The notes beneath the pieces are model-generated. The model searched no databases and had not been told where the DNA came from. It was given only the letters and a program-made list of their open reading frames with translations. Made by a program: the position numbers and the translations under genes. This document shows, in pieces, positions 25,909-39,157 of a stretch of DNA of 59,164 nucleotides; within the stretch, counting starts at the first letter, position 1, and the number at the start of each line of letters is the position of its first letter. Source of the stretch: an uncultured Eggerthellaceae bacterium (GTDB lineage: Bacteria; Actinomycetota; Coriobacteriia; Coriobacteriales; Eggerthellaceae); NCBI GenBank assembly GCA_934630905.1, contig CAKTXN010000004.1, forward strand, positions 1-59,164, given 5' to 3'.

Positions 25909-26993
25909 CGCTTAAACCCCCGATACAAAAGCACCAGGAAAAGCGGTGCACCCAAAAACGACGTGATTGCGCCAATCGGCAGAATAATAGGGCTGATAAC
26001 CATGCGAGCAAGAAGGTCGCTTCCCAGCATGATTACCGATCCCAGAACAAGCGACGCCGGCAAAAGATAACGATAATCGTTTCCCACAATGCGGCGCGCG
26101 ATATGCGGCGCAATAAGGCCAATGAAATTGATCAGACCCACAAACGACACAATGGAAGCTGCCATAAGCGACGCCACCGCAACCCCCAAAACGCGCGTTT
26201 TCTGCACATCAACACCCAGACCGCCTGCCACGTGACCGCCGTTTTGCAGCGCGTTGTAATTCCAGCGGTTCGCGAAGAAATACACCGCACACGCAACGTT
26301 AACCACCGTCATGAACCCGAGTTGAGACCAAGTCGCGCGGCCCAAATCGCCGAATTGCCAGAAAATCACACGCGTAAGTTCAACGTCGCTTGCAAAGTAC
26401 TGCAAGATGGTAGACGCACCCGACCACAGGGCGGACAAGGCAACACCTACCAGGATAATGCTTTCTGCGCGCATTTGCCCCAACTTGGAAAAGGCAAGCA
26501 CGACCAGGCTTGATACCATGGCGCCCACAAATGCGAAAATCGCCGTGGTACCCATATTAATAGCCACAGCCGTGCCGCCCAGCGCGGGTACCACCACCAA
26601 AATGGCAACGGTTGCACCGAATGCCGCACCTTGCGAGATACCCACTGTCGATGACGAGGCCAGCGGGTTTTCCAACACGCTTTGCAGCGCGGCACCCGCC
26701 AGCGCAAGACCGGCTCCCGCCACAATACCGCAGGCCACGCGCGGAAGGCGAATCGACTGCACCGCAGCAACATCGCTTGGCTGCCCTGAACCGAACAGCG
26801 CGGCAACTGCCGTGGGAATGTCGATATTCGATGCACCGCTTGCAAGCTCTGCCGCCGCAATAAAAAGCAGTATGACCAGAAGTGCAACAAGCGCAATCTT
26901 GTTACGCAGTTCCACATGCTTCTGGTTGCTGGCAATTCTGTCTGCCGCTTGCGCTATGGCAGCATCGCGCGGCAGAGCTTTTCTATTTTCCAC
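25905..26993 (-). CDS. FecCD/BtuC-family ABC permease
   Basis: About 362 residues with nine to ten transmembrane helices, starting around IALVALLVILLFIAAAELA. It carries family hallmarks RLPRVACGIVAGAGLALAGA, GAAFGATVAI and PHIARRIVGNDYRYLLP. It transports siderophores, haem, corrinoids or other metal chelates. I start at GTG 26993, because the longer frame to 27164 is Cys-rich noncoding-looking sequence overlapping the FmdE gene; the ribosome site is weak. It is 7 bp after the FmdE stop, so one operon. Confidence 0.88.
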   Translation of the reverse strand: MENRKALPRDAAIAQAADRIASNQKHVELRNKIALVALLVILLFIAAAELASGASNIDIPTAVAALFGSGQPSDVAAVQSIRLPRVACGIVAGAGLALAGAALQSVLENPLASSSTVGISQGAAFGATVAILVVVPALGGTAVAINMGTTAIFAFVGAMVSSLVVLAFSKLGQMRAESIILVGVALSALWSGASTILQYFASDVELTRVIFWQFGDLGRATWSQLGFMTVVNVACAVYFFANRWNYNALQNGGHVAGGLGVDVQKTRVLGVAVASLMAASIVSFVGLINFIGLIAPHIARRIVGNDYRYLLPASLVLGSVIMLGSDLLARMVISPIILPIGAITSFLGAPLFLVLLYRGFKR

Positions 26994-27000
26994 GTGACCA

Positions 27001-27543
27001 CTAAAATCCTTCGCGCTGATAGGCGTCGTAGCAATCAAGGCAAACGGGCTTGCCGTTTTGGATACGCAAGCCGTATTCGGCCGTTGACTCGCCACACACC
27101 GAGCACAGTTGGGAATCAAACAGTCGTGCCTGCTCCGGCAAAGCAGCGGCAGGCTTGACTTCAAAAAGCTGGTCGTACGGAGTGTTTACCAGGAAGTTCA
27201 TATACTCTTCGCGGCTTTTTCCCTCGCCCAAGTTCGGCTTCAAAACCAAACGCGCGCTTTTACCCGTAGTACGCGAATAAAAGCTGAACGCCATCTTCCC
27301 GCGAAGGCGAGGAATAAGGTTCGACTTGCCATACGTGCAGCTCAACAGGACCTGAATGGCATCAACGCAGCAAGCATCGTTTTCCGTCACGCAAACCAGT
27401 TCCTCATCGATGGCAGAAAACGCATCTGCGCTCAACCCCAACTGATCAATAGCCCCTTCCACTGCTTTGAAACCAATGGCAAGACCTGGGCATTTGTGTC
27501 CGTGAAATTCCGCCGCCTTGTCCCAATACTCCAATGAAAGCAT
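27001..27543 (-). CDS. FmdE family protein with C-terminal zinc-ribbon-like motif
   Basis: 180 residues. N-terminal FmdE domain: FHGHKCPGLAIGFKAVE (metal-binding His and Cys), CVTENDACCVDAIQVLLSCTYGKSNL, then a C-terminal CSVCGE...CLDCYDAYQ pair that resembles a DksA-like zinc finger. FmdE proteins occur with molybdenum or tungsten enzymes and with FecCD-type transporters; the reaction is unknown. GGGGAGGTAAAC precedes ATG 27543. First gene of the FmdE-permease-ATPase operon. Confidence 0.87.
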   Translation of the reverse strand: MLSLEYWDKAAEFHGHKCPGLAIGFKAVEGAIDQLGLSADAFSAIDEELVCVTENDACCVDAIQVLLSCTYGKSNLIPRLRGKMAFSFYSRTTGKSARLVLKPNLGEGKSREEYMNFLVNTPYDQLFEVKPAAALPEQARLFDSQLCSVCGESTAEYGLRIQNGKPVCLDCYDAYQREGF

Positions 27544-27581
27544 GTTTACCTCCCCGACTAAATAGTAACTTTCAAAAATTT

Positions 27582-27630
27582 GTAACACCATAGTAGCGGT
27601 TATGTGCTACGATTTCAACCAAGGTGTTAC
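27582..27630. promoter_or_regulatory. Candidate operator in the divergent metal-uptake promoter region
   Basis: GTAACACC at 27582-27589 and GGTGTTAC at 27623-27630 are perfect 8-bp inverted repeats, 33 bp apart (about four helical turns centre to centre), between the FmdE gene and the binding-protein gene. They could be a pair of half-sites for a shared metal regulator. Confidence 0.45.
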
Positions 27631-27677
27631 GATAATCGAGCAACAGTAACGCTCGTCAGACAAGTGAGAGGAATGCA

Positions 27678-28817
27678 ATGAAGAAATCAACACGATTTGC
27701 CGCTGCAGCACTTGCAGTGATTTGCGCGGCAGCAATCAGCGTAGGAGCCCTTGCCGGCTGCTCAAGCAACGCAAGTTCAAGCGGATCCGCTGCGGCATCC
27801 AGCAGCCAAGCGGCAACGAAAAACGTTACCGACATGCTCGGGCGCACGGTAGAGATTCCTTCCAACGTTGAGAAAGTCATTGGCATTGGCAGCGCGTTGC
27901 GTTCTATCTGCTACATGGGCGAAGTCGATAAGGTTGTGGGCGTTGAAGCTTCCGAGCACGAAGACAGCATTAACTGCGCATATCGCCATGTGAACCATGA
28001 GAAATTCGCCAATCTGCCCATTATCGGCGAAGGCGGCTCAAAGGGCGTAACGCCTAATGAGGAGGCAATCATCAACGCCGCACCGCAAGTCATTATCTGC
28101 AACAGCGTGTCAGCCGACGAGGCAGACGCTCTGCAGTCAAAGGTAAAGATTCCCGTTGTGTGCCTCAATGTGCCGGAGACGTTCTTCGGCGAGGACTATC
28201 AGAAGAACTTCACGCTTCTGGGCGAAGTTTTCAACAACGAGAAGCGCGCAAATGAGCTGATCAGCTATATCAACGGCATCAACGACGACCTGAAAGCGCG
28301 TGTAGCAAAATCCACCGCCGCAAACACCAGCGCTTATGCTGCGGGCGTCTCGTTCCGCGGAAGCCACGGGTTCGAGGGAACGGAAGCAGGATTCCCGCCG
28401 TTTGCCGCATGCAACATCAAGAACGTTGCCGATGTTGACGGCGCAAAAGGCCCCTACTCCATTGATTTGGAAGCCATTTCCAGCGCGCAGCCCGAATACA
28501 TCTTCATTGAAAGCGGCAATCTTTCTTTGGTAGCCGACGATTACAAGAACAACCCTGCCTACTTCAACGCGCTCAACGCCGTCCAGAAAGGAAACACGTA
28601 CACGCTGATTTCCTATCGCTTCTATGCGACAAACGTTGAGCTGGCGCTGGCGAACTGCTACCAGGTAGGTAAAGTAGTATACCCCGATGCTTTTGCCGAT
28701 GTTGACCCCACCCAAAAGCTCGATGAGATTGCGCAGTTCTTCCTGGGCGCTCCCATCGCAAGCGATTTGGCAACAATGGGCTGCGAGTTCAAGCAGGTCG
28801 ATATCACAACCTTGTAA
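27678..28817 (+). CDS. ABC transporter substrate-binding lipoprotein (class III, BtuF/FepB type)
   Basis: 379 residues with a lipoprotein signal: MKKSTRFAAAAL, hydrophobic core, then lipobox LAGC (Cys about 27) and a Ser/Ala-rich linker. The binding domain starts TDMLGRTVEIPSNVEKVIGIG and contains PQVIICNSVSADEA, typical of two-domain siderophore/corrinoid/metal-chelate binding proteins. GAGAGGAATGCA precedes the ATG. It is divergent from the FmdE-permease-ATPase operon and is the likely extracellular receptor for it. Confidence 0.9.
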   Translation: MKKSTRFAAAALAVICAAAISVGALAGCSSNASSSGSAAASSSQAATKNVTDMLGRTVEIPSNVEKVIGIGSALRSICYMGEVDKVVGVEASEHEDSINCAYRHVNHEKFANLPIIGEGGSKGVTPNEEAIINAAPQVIICNSVSADEADALQSKVKIPVVCLNVPETFFGEDYQKNFTLLGEVFNNEKRANELISYINGINDDLKARVAKSTAANTSAYAAGVSFRGSHGFEGTEAGFPPFAACNIKNVADVDGAKGPYSIDLEAISSAQPEYIFIESGNLSLVADDYKNNPAYFNALNAVQKGNTYTLISYRFYATNVELALANCYQVGKVVYPDAFADVDPTQKLDEIAQFFLGAPIASDLATMGCEFKQVDITTL

Positions 28818-28942
28818 GTTAGCTCGTCTTAAAGCACTCTCTTTTTCGCGGGTGCTCAGATATCCCCTTACCCGCCTTTTGATACCTGAGCACCCAACCA
28901 CGGTCCCAGGGCGGTACCGACCGCCTGGATATAATCCCCACA

Positions 28943-28980
28943 TGAAGCGGCTCCGCCCCATCGGAACCGCTTCACCTTTT
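28943..28980. terminator. Bidirectional terminator between convergent genes
   Basis: TGAAGCGG (28943-28950) pairs with CCGCTTCA (28967-28974), with extra inner pairing CTCCG/CGGA, followed by CCTTTTT. The rest of 28818-29131 holds GC-rich degenerate repeats of CCCAAGGGCGAAG and no gene. Confidence 0.7.
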
Positions 28981-29131
28981 TCGGGAAGAAAAAGCGAAGC
29001 GGGCGCCTGCCCGACAACCGCAGGACCCAAGGGCGAAGTGCGCGCCGGGAGGCCCAAGGGCGAAGCGTGCACCGGGAGACCCAAGCACCCCACGTGCTTG
29101 CGCCCTGCGCCGCAAAACGGCTGCTAGACTG

Positions 29132-30733
29132 CTAGATTTTCGCGGAACCCGTCATTCCCTTGAGCACGGCGCTCAAGAATCCCTGGCGCTGCTTTTCATA
29201 GGGAACGCCACCCAGCAGCAAACCCTCCACCGCAAGCGAGCCAATGTTTTGCGGGCCCACCGTATAGGGATTCCCCGAAAGAAGGGCCATGTCAGCACGT
29301 TTTCCCACTTCAAGCGAACCACGTTCTGCTTCGTCAAACGTCACCCAGGCGCCGTTATACGTGCACATGCGCAGCGCCTCTTGCGGCGTAAGCGACTGCT
29401 CGGGCACGCTATGATTGCACGCGCGCTGCATCCATAAAATAGGGTCGGGATCAGTGCAGGGCGCATCGCTTCCCGCCGAAAGGACGATTCCCGCATCAGC
29501 AAAGGCGCGCAGCGGATTAAGGTGCGCCGCACGCGTCTCGCCCAAAATGGACGCCAAGTACGCATCGGGCTCTTGCGGCCAATCGATGAAGCTCATTTGC
29601 ATGGGCAGCTGAATGCCGTATTCCGCGCAAATCGCCATGCCGGCTTCCGTAGGCAAGCACGCATGAATAATGCCGTGGCGGTGATCTTTGCGGGGGAAGT
29701 CGTCGAGTGCCGCTTTCAGCGCACGAGTTGCCTGGTCAAACGCAGCATCGCCAATAGCATGCATCTCAATTTGCAACCCTGCGCGATTCGCTTTCTTGCA
29801 AAAATCAGTCACAACCTCATCGCTGTAATACAGCACGCCGCATCCGCCCTGGGCATCGGCGTACGGCTCAAGCAGTGCGGCATCGTGGCTTCCGAAACAG
29901 CCATCAAGCGCGCAGGCAAAACAGCCACCGATGCGCGGCAGCTTGCGACTGATTGCCACATCCACATCCAGCGACTGGGGAAACACGCGCACCTGAAAAC
30001 CCGATTGAGCGCTCTTCCCCACCCACTTCTCCAAGCTAATGTCCAAGTTGCCGGTAAAGCCAACGCCGCTTACGGTATGCACCATGCCAATGCCGCGACT
30101 GGCCAGAAAATCCATTGCACCTTGGATGTTTTTCACCAGTTCAGGGATAGAAAGGCTATTCGTAATGTAATCGCTCACCGCGAAAAACGCCTCTTGGTTC
30201 ATCTCGCCCGTATCGGGATGATAGCCACGCAGGTTTTTCACCTTGTCATCGATTTTCGCCAAAAGCGCACTGTTCACCACGCAGGCGTGGCCGTCGTATT
30301 TCACCATGAAAACCGGCTTACCGGAACACGCCTCATCCAGCTCCGAACGAGACAAAAGACGCCCCTCTTCCACGGAATAAGGCGAAGCGCCAAATGCAAC
30401 AAGCGTTTTCGATGTGCACTTCCGCGCGAAATCGGCAACCATTTCCTTGATTTCGCGGTTCGAGCGCGCATGCATAACATTTAAGCCCGCGTTGAACGTT
30501 GCAAAAGACGCCAAATGCTCGTGCGTGTCCGCAAACGACGGACATAGCACACGCTCACCCAGCTGTTCGCACGGAGCATTAGCAAAGCGTTCAGGCAGGT
30601 CATCGCCTACATAAACAATACGCCCCTGGTCTTCCACCAAATAGCGCGCCACGCTATCATGCGCATCTACCGTCAGAATTGTGCCCTCATAGACTTTCAC
30701 ACGTGCCTTCTTTCCTGCGGTTTTACTTAGCAT
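29132..30733 (-). CDS. YtcJ-like amidohydrolase
   Basis: 533 residues of the amidohydrolase family 3 (YtcJ) type. Metal-site features: FADTHEHLASF, MHAIGDAAFDQA, HGIIHACLPT and SAGSDAPCTDPDPI. N-terminal KVYEGTILTVDAHD and C-terminal SLEVGKRADMALLSGNPYT form the composite beta-sandwich. Substrate unknown; probably an N-acyl or cyclic amide. ATG 30733 starts just before the conserved part; the longer frame to 30829 is not supported. Confidence 0.87.
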   Translation of the reverse strand: MLSKTAGKKARVKVYEGTILTVDAHDSVARYLVEDQGRIVYVGDDLPERFANAPCEQLGERVLCPSFADTHEHLASFATFNAGLNVMHARSNREIKEMVADFARKCTSKTLVAFGASPYSVEEGRLLSRSELDEACSGKPVFMVKYDGHACVVNSALLAKIDDKVKNLRGYHPDTGEMNQEAFFAVSDYITNSLSIPELVKNIQGAMDFLASRGIGMVHTVSGVGFTGNLDISLEKWVGKSAQSGFQVRVFPQSLDVDVAISRKLPRIGGCFACALDGCFGSHDAALLEPYADAQGGCGVLYYSDEVVTDFCKKANRAGLQIEMHAIGDAAFDQATRALKAALDDFPRKDHRHGIIHACLPTEAGMAICAEYGIQLPMQMSFIDWPQEPDAYLASILGETRAAHLNPLRAFADAGIVLSAGSDAPCTDPDPILWMQRACNHSVPEQSLTPQEALRMCTYNGAWVTFDEAERGSLEVGKRADMALLSGNPYTVGPQNIGSLAVEGLLLGGVPYEKQRQGFLSAVLKGMTGSAKI

Positions 30734-30906
30734 GTTCAGTTTATCACCATTTTCGGGAGTTAATGAACACGCTCTTGCCACCGTACCAAAATACGGAACC
30801 CAAAAAGCGCACCCCGCCAATCGAAACATACCCGAAACACCACGCTAACAAACGTGCAAATTCAACGTCATACACTAGCTTGGAAGTACCCTGTAAGGAG
30901 CAGTTT

Positions 30907-35475
<4,569 letters not shown>

Positions 35476-35477
35476 CC

Positions 35478-36827
35478 ATGGGAAAGCCAACTGGATTCAT
35501 TGATTACGCGCGCCAGGCTGCACCCGACCGTCCTGCAGCTACTCGCATTGCCGATTTCGAATTCATCCACGGATGCCTTGATGCCCCAGCACGCATGCAG
35601 CAGGCGGCGCGTTGCATGGACTGCGGCGTTCCGTTTTGCCAGACAAGCACCACCCTTGACGGAAAACGGGTGGGCTGCCCGCTGAACAACCTGATTCCCG
35701 AATGGAATCAACAGCTGTGGAGCAACAACCTGCCCATGGCGCTCGATCGCCTGCTGAAAACGAACTGTTTTCCCGAGTTCACGGGATACATATGCCCCGC
35801 CCCGTGCGAGCGCGCGTGCTCGTGCCGCAAGGCAACGCCCACAGCAAGTGCCGTTTCCATAAACGACAACGAGCGTTTCATCATTGACACCGCATTTGAC
35901 CAGGGGCTTATGCAGCCGCAAGTTCCCGCACGCAGAAGCGGCAAGACCGTTGCCGTTATCGGATCGGGTCCTGCCGGTCTTACCGTGGCGCAGCTTTTGA
36001 ACCGACGCGGGCACAGCGTTACCGTATACGAGCGCGACCAGCGTCCCGGCGGCCTTTTGGTATATGGCATTCCCAACATGAAACTGCCAAAAAGTGTGGT
36101 TGCACGCCGCATTGCGCTGATGGAAGCAGAAGAGGTACGCTTTGAATGCGGCACCGACGTGGGAAAAGACATAAGTCTACCCACGTTGGCGCAACAATAC
36201 GATGCCGTAATCTTGGCTGTGGGCGCACAAACACCGCGTGCCGTGAATTTCAAGGGCAGCGCAACAGGCACCTGCTTCGCGCTGGATTATTTGGGAGCTG
36301 CCGCACGCGCCTATCTGCGCGAAGCCGCTTGCGATCCCACGCTCAATGCGCATGGGAAGACGGTGGCTGTTATCGGTGCAGGTGACACCGCCAACGACTG
36401 CATTGCCACCGCGCTGCGCCAGGGTGCGCGCGATATCGTGCAGCTCATTCGTCGCCCTGCCGCTGATTACGGCGCAGCCACTGATTACGCCCACCAGGAA
36501 TCGGAAGCGAAATTCGAACGCGATATCCGCTGCTTCGAAACTCAGGCTGCCGCCGTACACGCAAACGAAAAAGGTGCGCTGACAAGCATCACGCTCTCAA
36601 CGTCCCAAGGACCTACCGACATCGAAGCGGAGCTGCTTATTGTTGCTTCAGGCTTCACCGGGGCAGAAACGTACGTAACGAGCGGCGTTGACCTGGATGA
36701 ATACGGCAACATCTTCCAAGCAGGCGATATGGCAACGGGCGCATCGCTTGTTGTCAGCGCCATGGCACATGCGCGCAAAATCGCGCGTGCGGTGGACATA
36801 TCCCTTACGGGGTACTCCACCATCTAA
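35478..36827 (+). CDS. gltD: Glutamate synthase small subunit
   Basis: 449 residues. N-terminal iron-sulfur ligands are CMDCGVPFC, GCPLNNLIPEW and CPAPCERACSC; FAD-binding GSGPAGLTVAQLL; NADPH-binding GAGDTANDC. It feeds electrons from NAD(P)H to GltB. The ATG overlaps the operon closely (2 bp after gltB). A strong terminator follows. CPAPCERACSCR is slightly longer in cysteines than the usual CPAPCE-AC. Confidence 0.96.
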   Translation: MGKPTGFIDYARQAAPDRPAATRIADFEFIHGCLDAPARMQQAARCMDCGVPFCQTSTTLDGKRVGCPLNNLIPEWNQQLWSNNLPMALDRLLKTNCFPEFTGYICPAPCERACSCRKATPTASAVSINDNERFIIDTAFDQGLMQPQVPARRSGKTVAVIGSGPAGLTVAQLLNRRGHSVTVYERDQRPGGLLVYGIPNMKLPKSVVARRIALMEAEEVRFECGTDVGKDISLPTLAQQYDAVILAVGAQTPRAVNFKGSATGTCFALDYLGAAARAYLREAACDPTLNAHGKTVAVIGAGDTANDCIATALRQGARDIVQLIRRPAADYGAATDYAHQESEAKFERDIRCFETQAAAVHANEKGALTSITLSTSQGPTDIEAELLIVASGFTGAETYVTSGVDLDEYGNIFQAGDMATGASLVVSAMAHARKIARAVDISLTGYSTI

Positions 36828-36842
36828 ACCGCCCTATAAAAA

Positions 36843-36872
36843 GGGAATCGGCAATAACCGATTCCCTTGTTG
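36843..36872 (+). terminator. Terminator after gltD
   Basis: GGGAATCGG and CCGATTCCC pair as a perfect 9-bp stem with a CAATAA loop, followed by TTGTTG; the A-rich left side suits termination from the other direction too. Confidence 0.75.
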
Positions 36873-36972
36873 CTGTTGCCGCCACAGCCCCAAGCCTCAA
36901 GCAGCGGTAGTCGGTTTTATTGCTGGCGGCTTTCCAGCCGTTGCACCTTCCCAATGCTGACGTGCGGAGCTT

Positions 36973-37905
36973 CTATTCCCCTGCGAACAAATCGGTGGAG
37001 AAATAGCGCTCACCGGTGTCGGGCAGAAGCGTAACCACCGTTTTGCCCGGCCCCAGTTTACGCGCCAAACGACGCGCGGCAGCCACATTCGTGCCCGAAG
37101 AAACACCCACCATCAGACCTTCGTTGCGTGCTAAATCGCGTGCTGTCTGAAGTGCCTCTTCATCGCTAATGATGCAAATGTCGTCATAAACTTCCTGATC
37201 AAGAATGTCGGGGATCAGACCATCGCCAATGCCCATCTGCATATGGGTGCCCACTTCGTGACCTGAAAGAATGGCGGCATTTTCGGGCTCGGCCGCCCAA
37301 ATTTCAATGTCGGGATATTGGCTTTTCAGGGTCTGGCCAATGCCCGAAATCGTGCCACCCGTGCCTATACCCGAGCAAAAACCATCAACGGACCCTTCCA
37401 TGTCCTCGATGATTTCTTGCGCAGTGTGGTACTTATGGGCGTACAAGTTATCGATGTTCTCGAACTGCTGCGGAACATACACGTTGGGGTTTTCCGCCGC
37501 CATGCGATTCGCCGTGTCAATGCATTCCTGAATGCACTTGCCAATGTCACCGTCATCGTGAACAATGATCACGTTGGCACCGTAATGACGAACCAGCTTG
37601 CGGCGCTCTTCGGAAACGCTATCAGGCATGATGATAGTCGCTTCATATCCGCGCACCGCAGCAACCAGCGCCAGGCCAATACCCTGATTTCCGCTGGTAG
37701 GCTCAACAATAATGGTGTCGGGCTTGATGTCGCCGCGCTCTTCGGCGGCCGTGATCATTTGATAAGCGGTACGGGTTTTCACGCTGCCGCCCACGTTGAC
37801 ACCTTCGAACTTGCCGATAATCTGAGCGGCACCGGGCTCGCAAAAACTATTGAGGCGAATGAGCGGCGTGTGACCCATGGCCTCTAATACGTTGTTGTAA
37901 ATCAT
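36973..37905 (-). CDS. cysK: Cysteine synthase (O-acetylserine sulfhydrylase)
   Basis: 310 residues, PLP-dependent fold type II. PLP lysine in GGSVKTRTA (about 46), substrate loop EPTSGNQGIGLA (Gln replaces the usual Thr of TSGNTG), phosphate loop GIGTGGTISG, and VGVSSGTNVAAA. It makes cysteine from O-acetylserine and sulfide. GGAGAAATGA precedes ATG 37905. Monocistronic and convergent with gltBD. No serine acetyltransferase gene is adjacent. Confidence 0.93.
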   Translation of the reverse strand: MIYNNVLEAMGHTPLIRLNSFCEPGAAQIIGKFEGVNVGGSVKTRTAYQMITAAEERGDIKPDTIIVEPTSGNQGIGLALVAAVRGYEATIIMPDSVSEERRKLVRHYGANVIIVHDDGDIGKCIQECIDTANRMAAENPNVYVPQQFENIDNLYAHKYHTAQEIIEDMEGSVDGFCSGIGTGGTISGIGQTLKSQYPDIEIWAAEPENAAILSGHEVGTHMQMGIGDGLIPDILDQEVYDDICIISDEEALQTARDLARNEGLMVGVSSGTNVAAARRLARKLGPGKTVVTLLPDTGERYFSTDLFAGE

Positions 37906-38140
37906 TCATTTCTCCAACGGATAGAGCTTTTTATACGGTACAAAGTGTAGCACTCTCGCTGGCGTTTTCGCGAAACACGTAGCCAGAAGGCAAATCTTGC
38001 TGCGCATTTTATGCGCTGAAACGATCAACAGCAGTCTGCAACCATCCACCCGGCAAGCTCCCGCCCCTTTCGCGCGCCGGAACAACGCCACTCGCGAAGC
38101 GCATAGTTACTCGTAGAGTTTTTCGGCGGCATTGAATTTC

Positions 38141-38989
38141 CTATTGGCTTTTCCGGGTAACGTCAGTCTCGTCGCCCAATAGATAATCCTCAATTCGCGA
38201 AGCCGCAGACCGAACCATCTCATGCTCTTTATAATCAACCAAAAGACCCAGCACCTTTTTCAAACGTTCCTGCAGAGTAAGGCAGAAAAACGCCACGAAA
38301 GGATACGGATCGTCCTCCAGCTGAAACGCACGAATAGCCGTAATATAGCGAGCCCTACTTTCGGCTTGGATGTTAATTGGCTCGTATCCAGCCTGCATGA
38401 GTAAGTAATTGCTCATAAGCCGACCCGTACGTCCATTTGCATTGACAAAAGGATGAATACTCTCAAACTCCAAATGAAACAAAGCGGCCGTGACAACGGC
38501 ATGTTTCTTGGACCTCAAAATTGACGTAACCAGGCTCTCCATACGTTCTGGCACATAAAGAGAAGGCGCTGGCTGAAAAGAAGTTCCCGTTATTTCCACC
38601 TCTGTTGTTCGATAGAAACCCCGCGTCATGGGATCCCGTGCCTCGGCATACACAAGTTCATGCGCGCGTTTTATAAGCTGTTCGCTAAAGGCGGACCCTT
38701 CTTCTATCGTCTCAAACAAAAAACGCAAAGCAGCAAAGCCGCCTTCTGCCTGATAGATGTCGTCTTGGGGGGCGTCTACGGAAATACCCCGATAAACAAG
38801 AGCAGTATCACCAAGCGATAGCGTGCTTCCCTCAATATTGTTGGAATTGTAAGTTGACTCGACCGCCCAGCCTTCCATTATGCGGGAATACGCATCGGGC
38901 TTTTGCTTTTTCGCCGCGGCAATCTTTTCCTGCAACGAGTCGATATCCGCAAGAACAGGGTCAAGATCCCGTATTTGCTCAAAACTCAT
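38141..38989 (-). CDS. Fic family protein with built-in inhibitory motif
   Basis: About 282 residues. The Fic active-site motif is HPFVNANGRTGR, so the catalytic His and nucleotide-binding Asn/Gly/Arg are intact; the flap region is EITGTSF. An N-terminal inhibitory helix motif S-x-x-x-E-G occurs as SNNIEGS, as in class II Fic proteins that block themselves until triggered. Expected activity is AMPylation of a protein target, unknown here. ATG 38989 with AAGGG upstream is preferred over TTG 39013. No antitoxin gene adjoins, in agreement with the built-in inhibitor. Confidence 0.9.
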   Translation of the reverse strand: MSFEQIRDLDPVLADIDSLQEKIAAAKKQKPDAYSRIMEGWAVESTYNSNNIEGSTLSLGDTALVYRGISVDAPQDDIYQAEGGFAALRFLFETIEEGSAFSEQLIKRAHELVYAEARDPMTRGFYRTTEVEITGTSFQPAPSLYVPERMESLVTSILRSKKHAVVTAALFHLEFESIHPFVNANGRTGRLMSNYLLMQAGYEPINIQAESRARYITAIRAFQLEDDPYPFVAFFCLTLQERLKKVLGLLVDYKEHEMVRSAASRIEDYLLGDETDVTRKSQ

Positions 38990-39157
38990 ATGACACCCAA
39001 CCCTTATGTCCAAACATCCCTATAACGTGAAAAGAATATCACCGACAACGAACGCTTCTTCTGGCAATCACCCTTCGCGCAAAACCAACCGAAGAAACAT
39101 TCATTAAAAACAAAAGAGGGTCAAACCGACATCGTGTAGGTTCCGCAATAGACCCCG

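Noticed and set aside
28980..29110. GC-rich CCCAAGGGCGAAG repeats as a functional element
   Set aside because: Two to three degenerate short units after a terminator; too little to support a claim.
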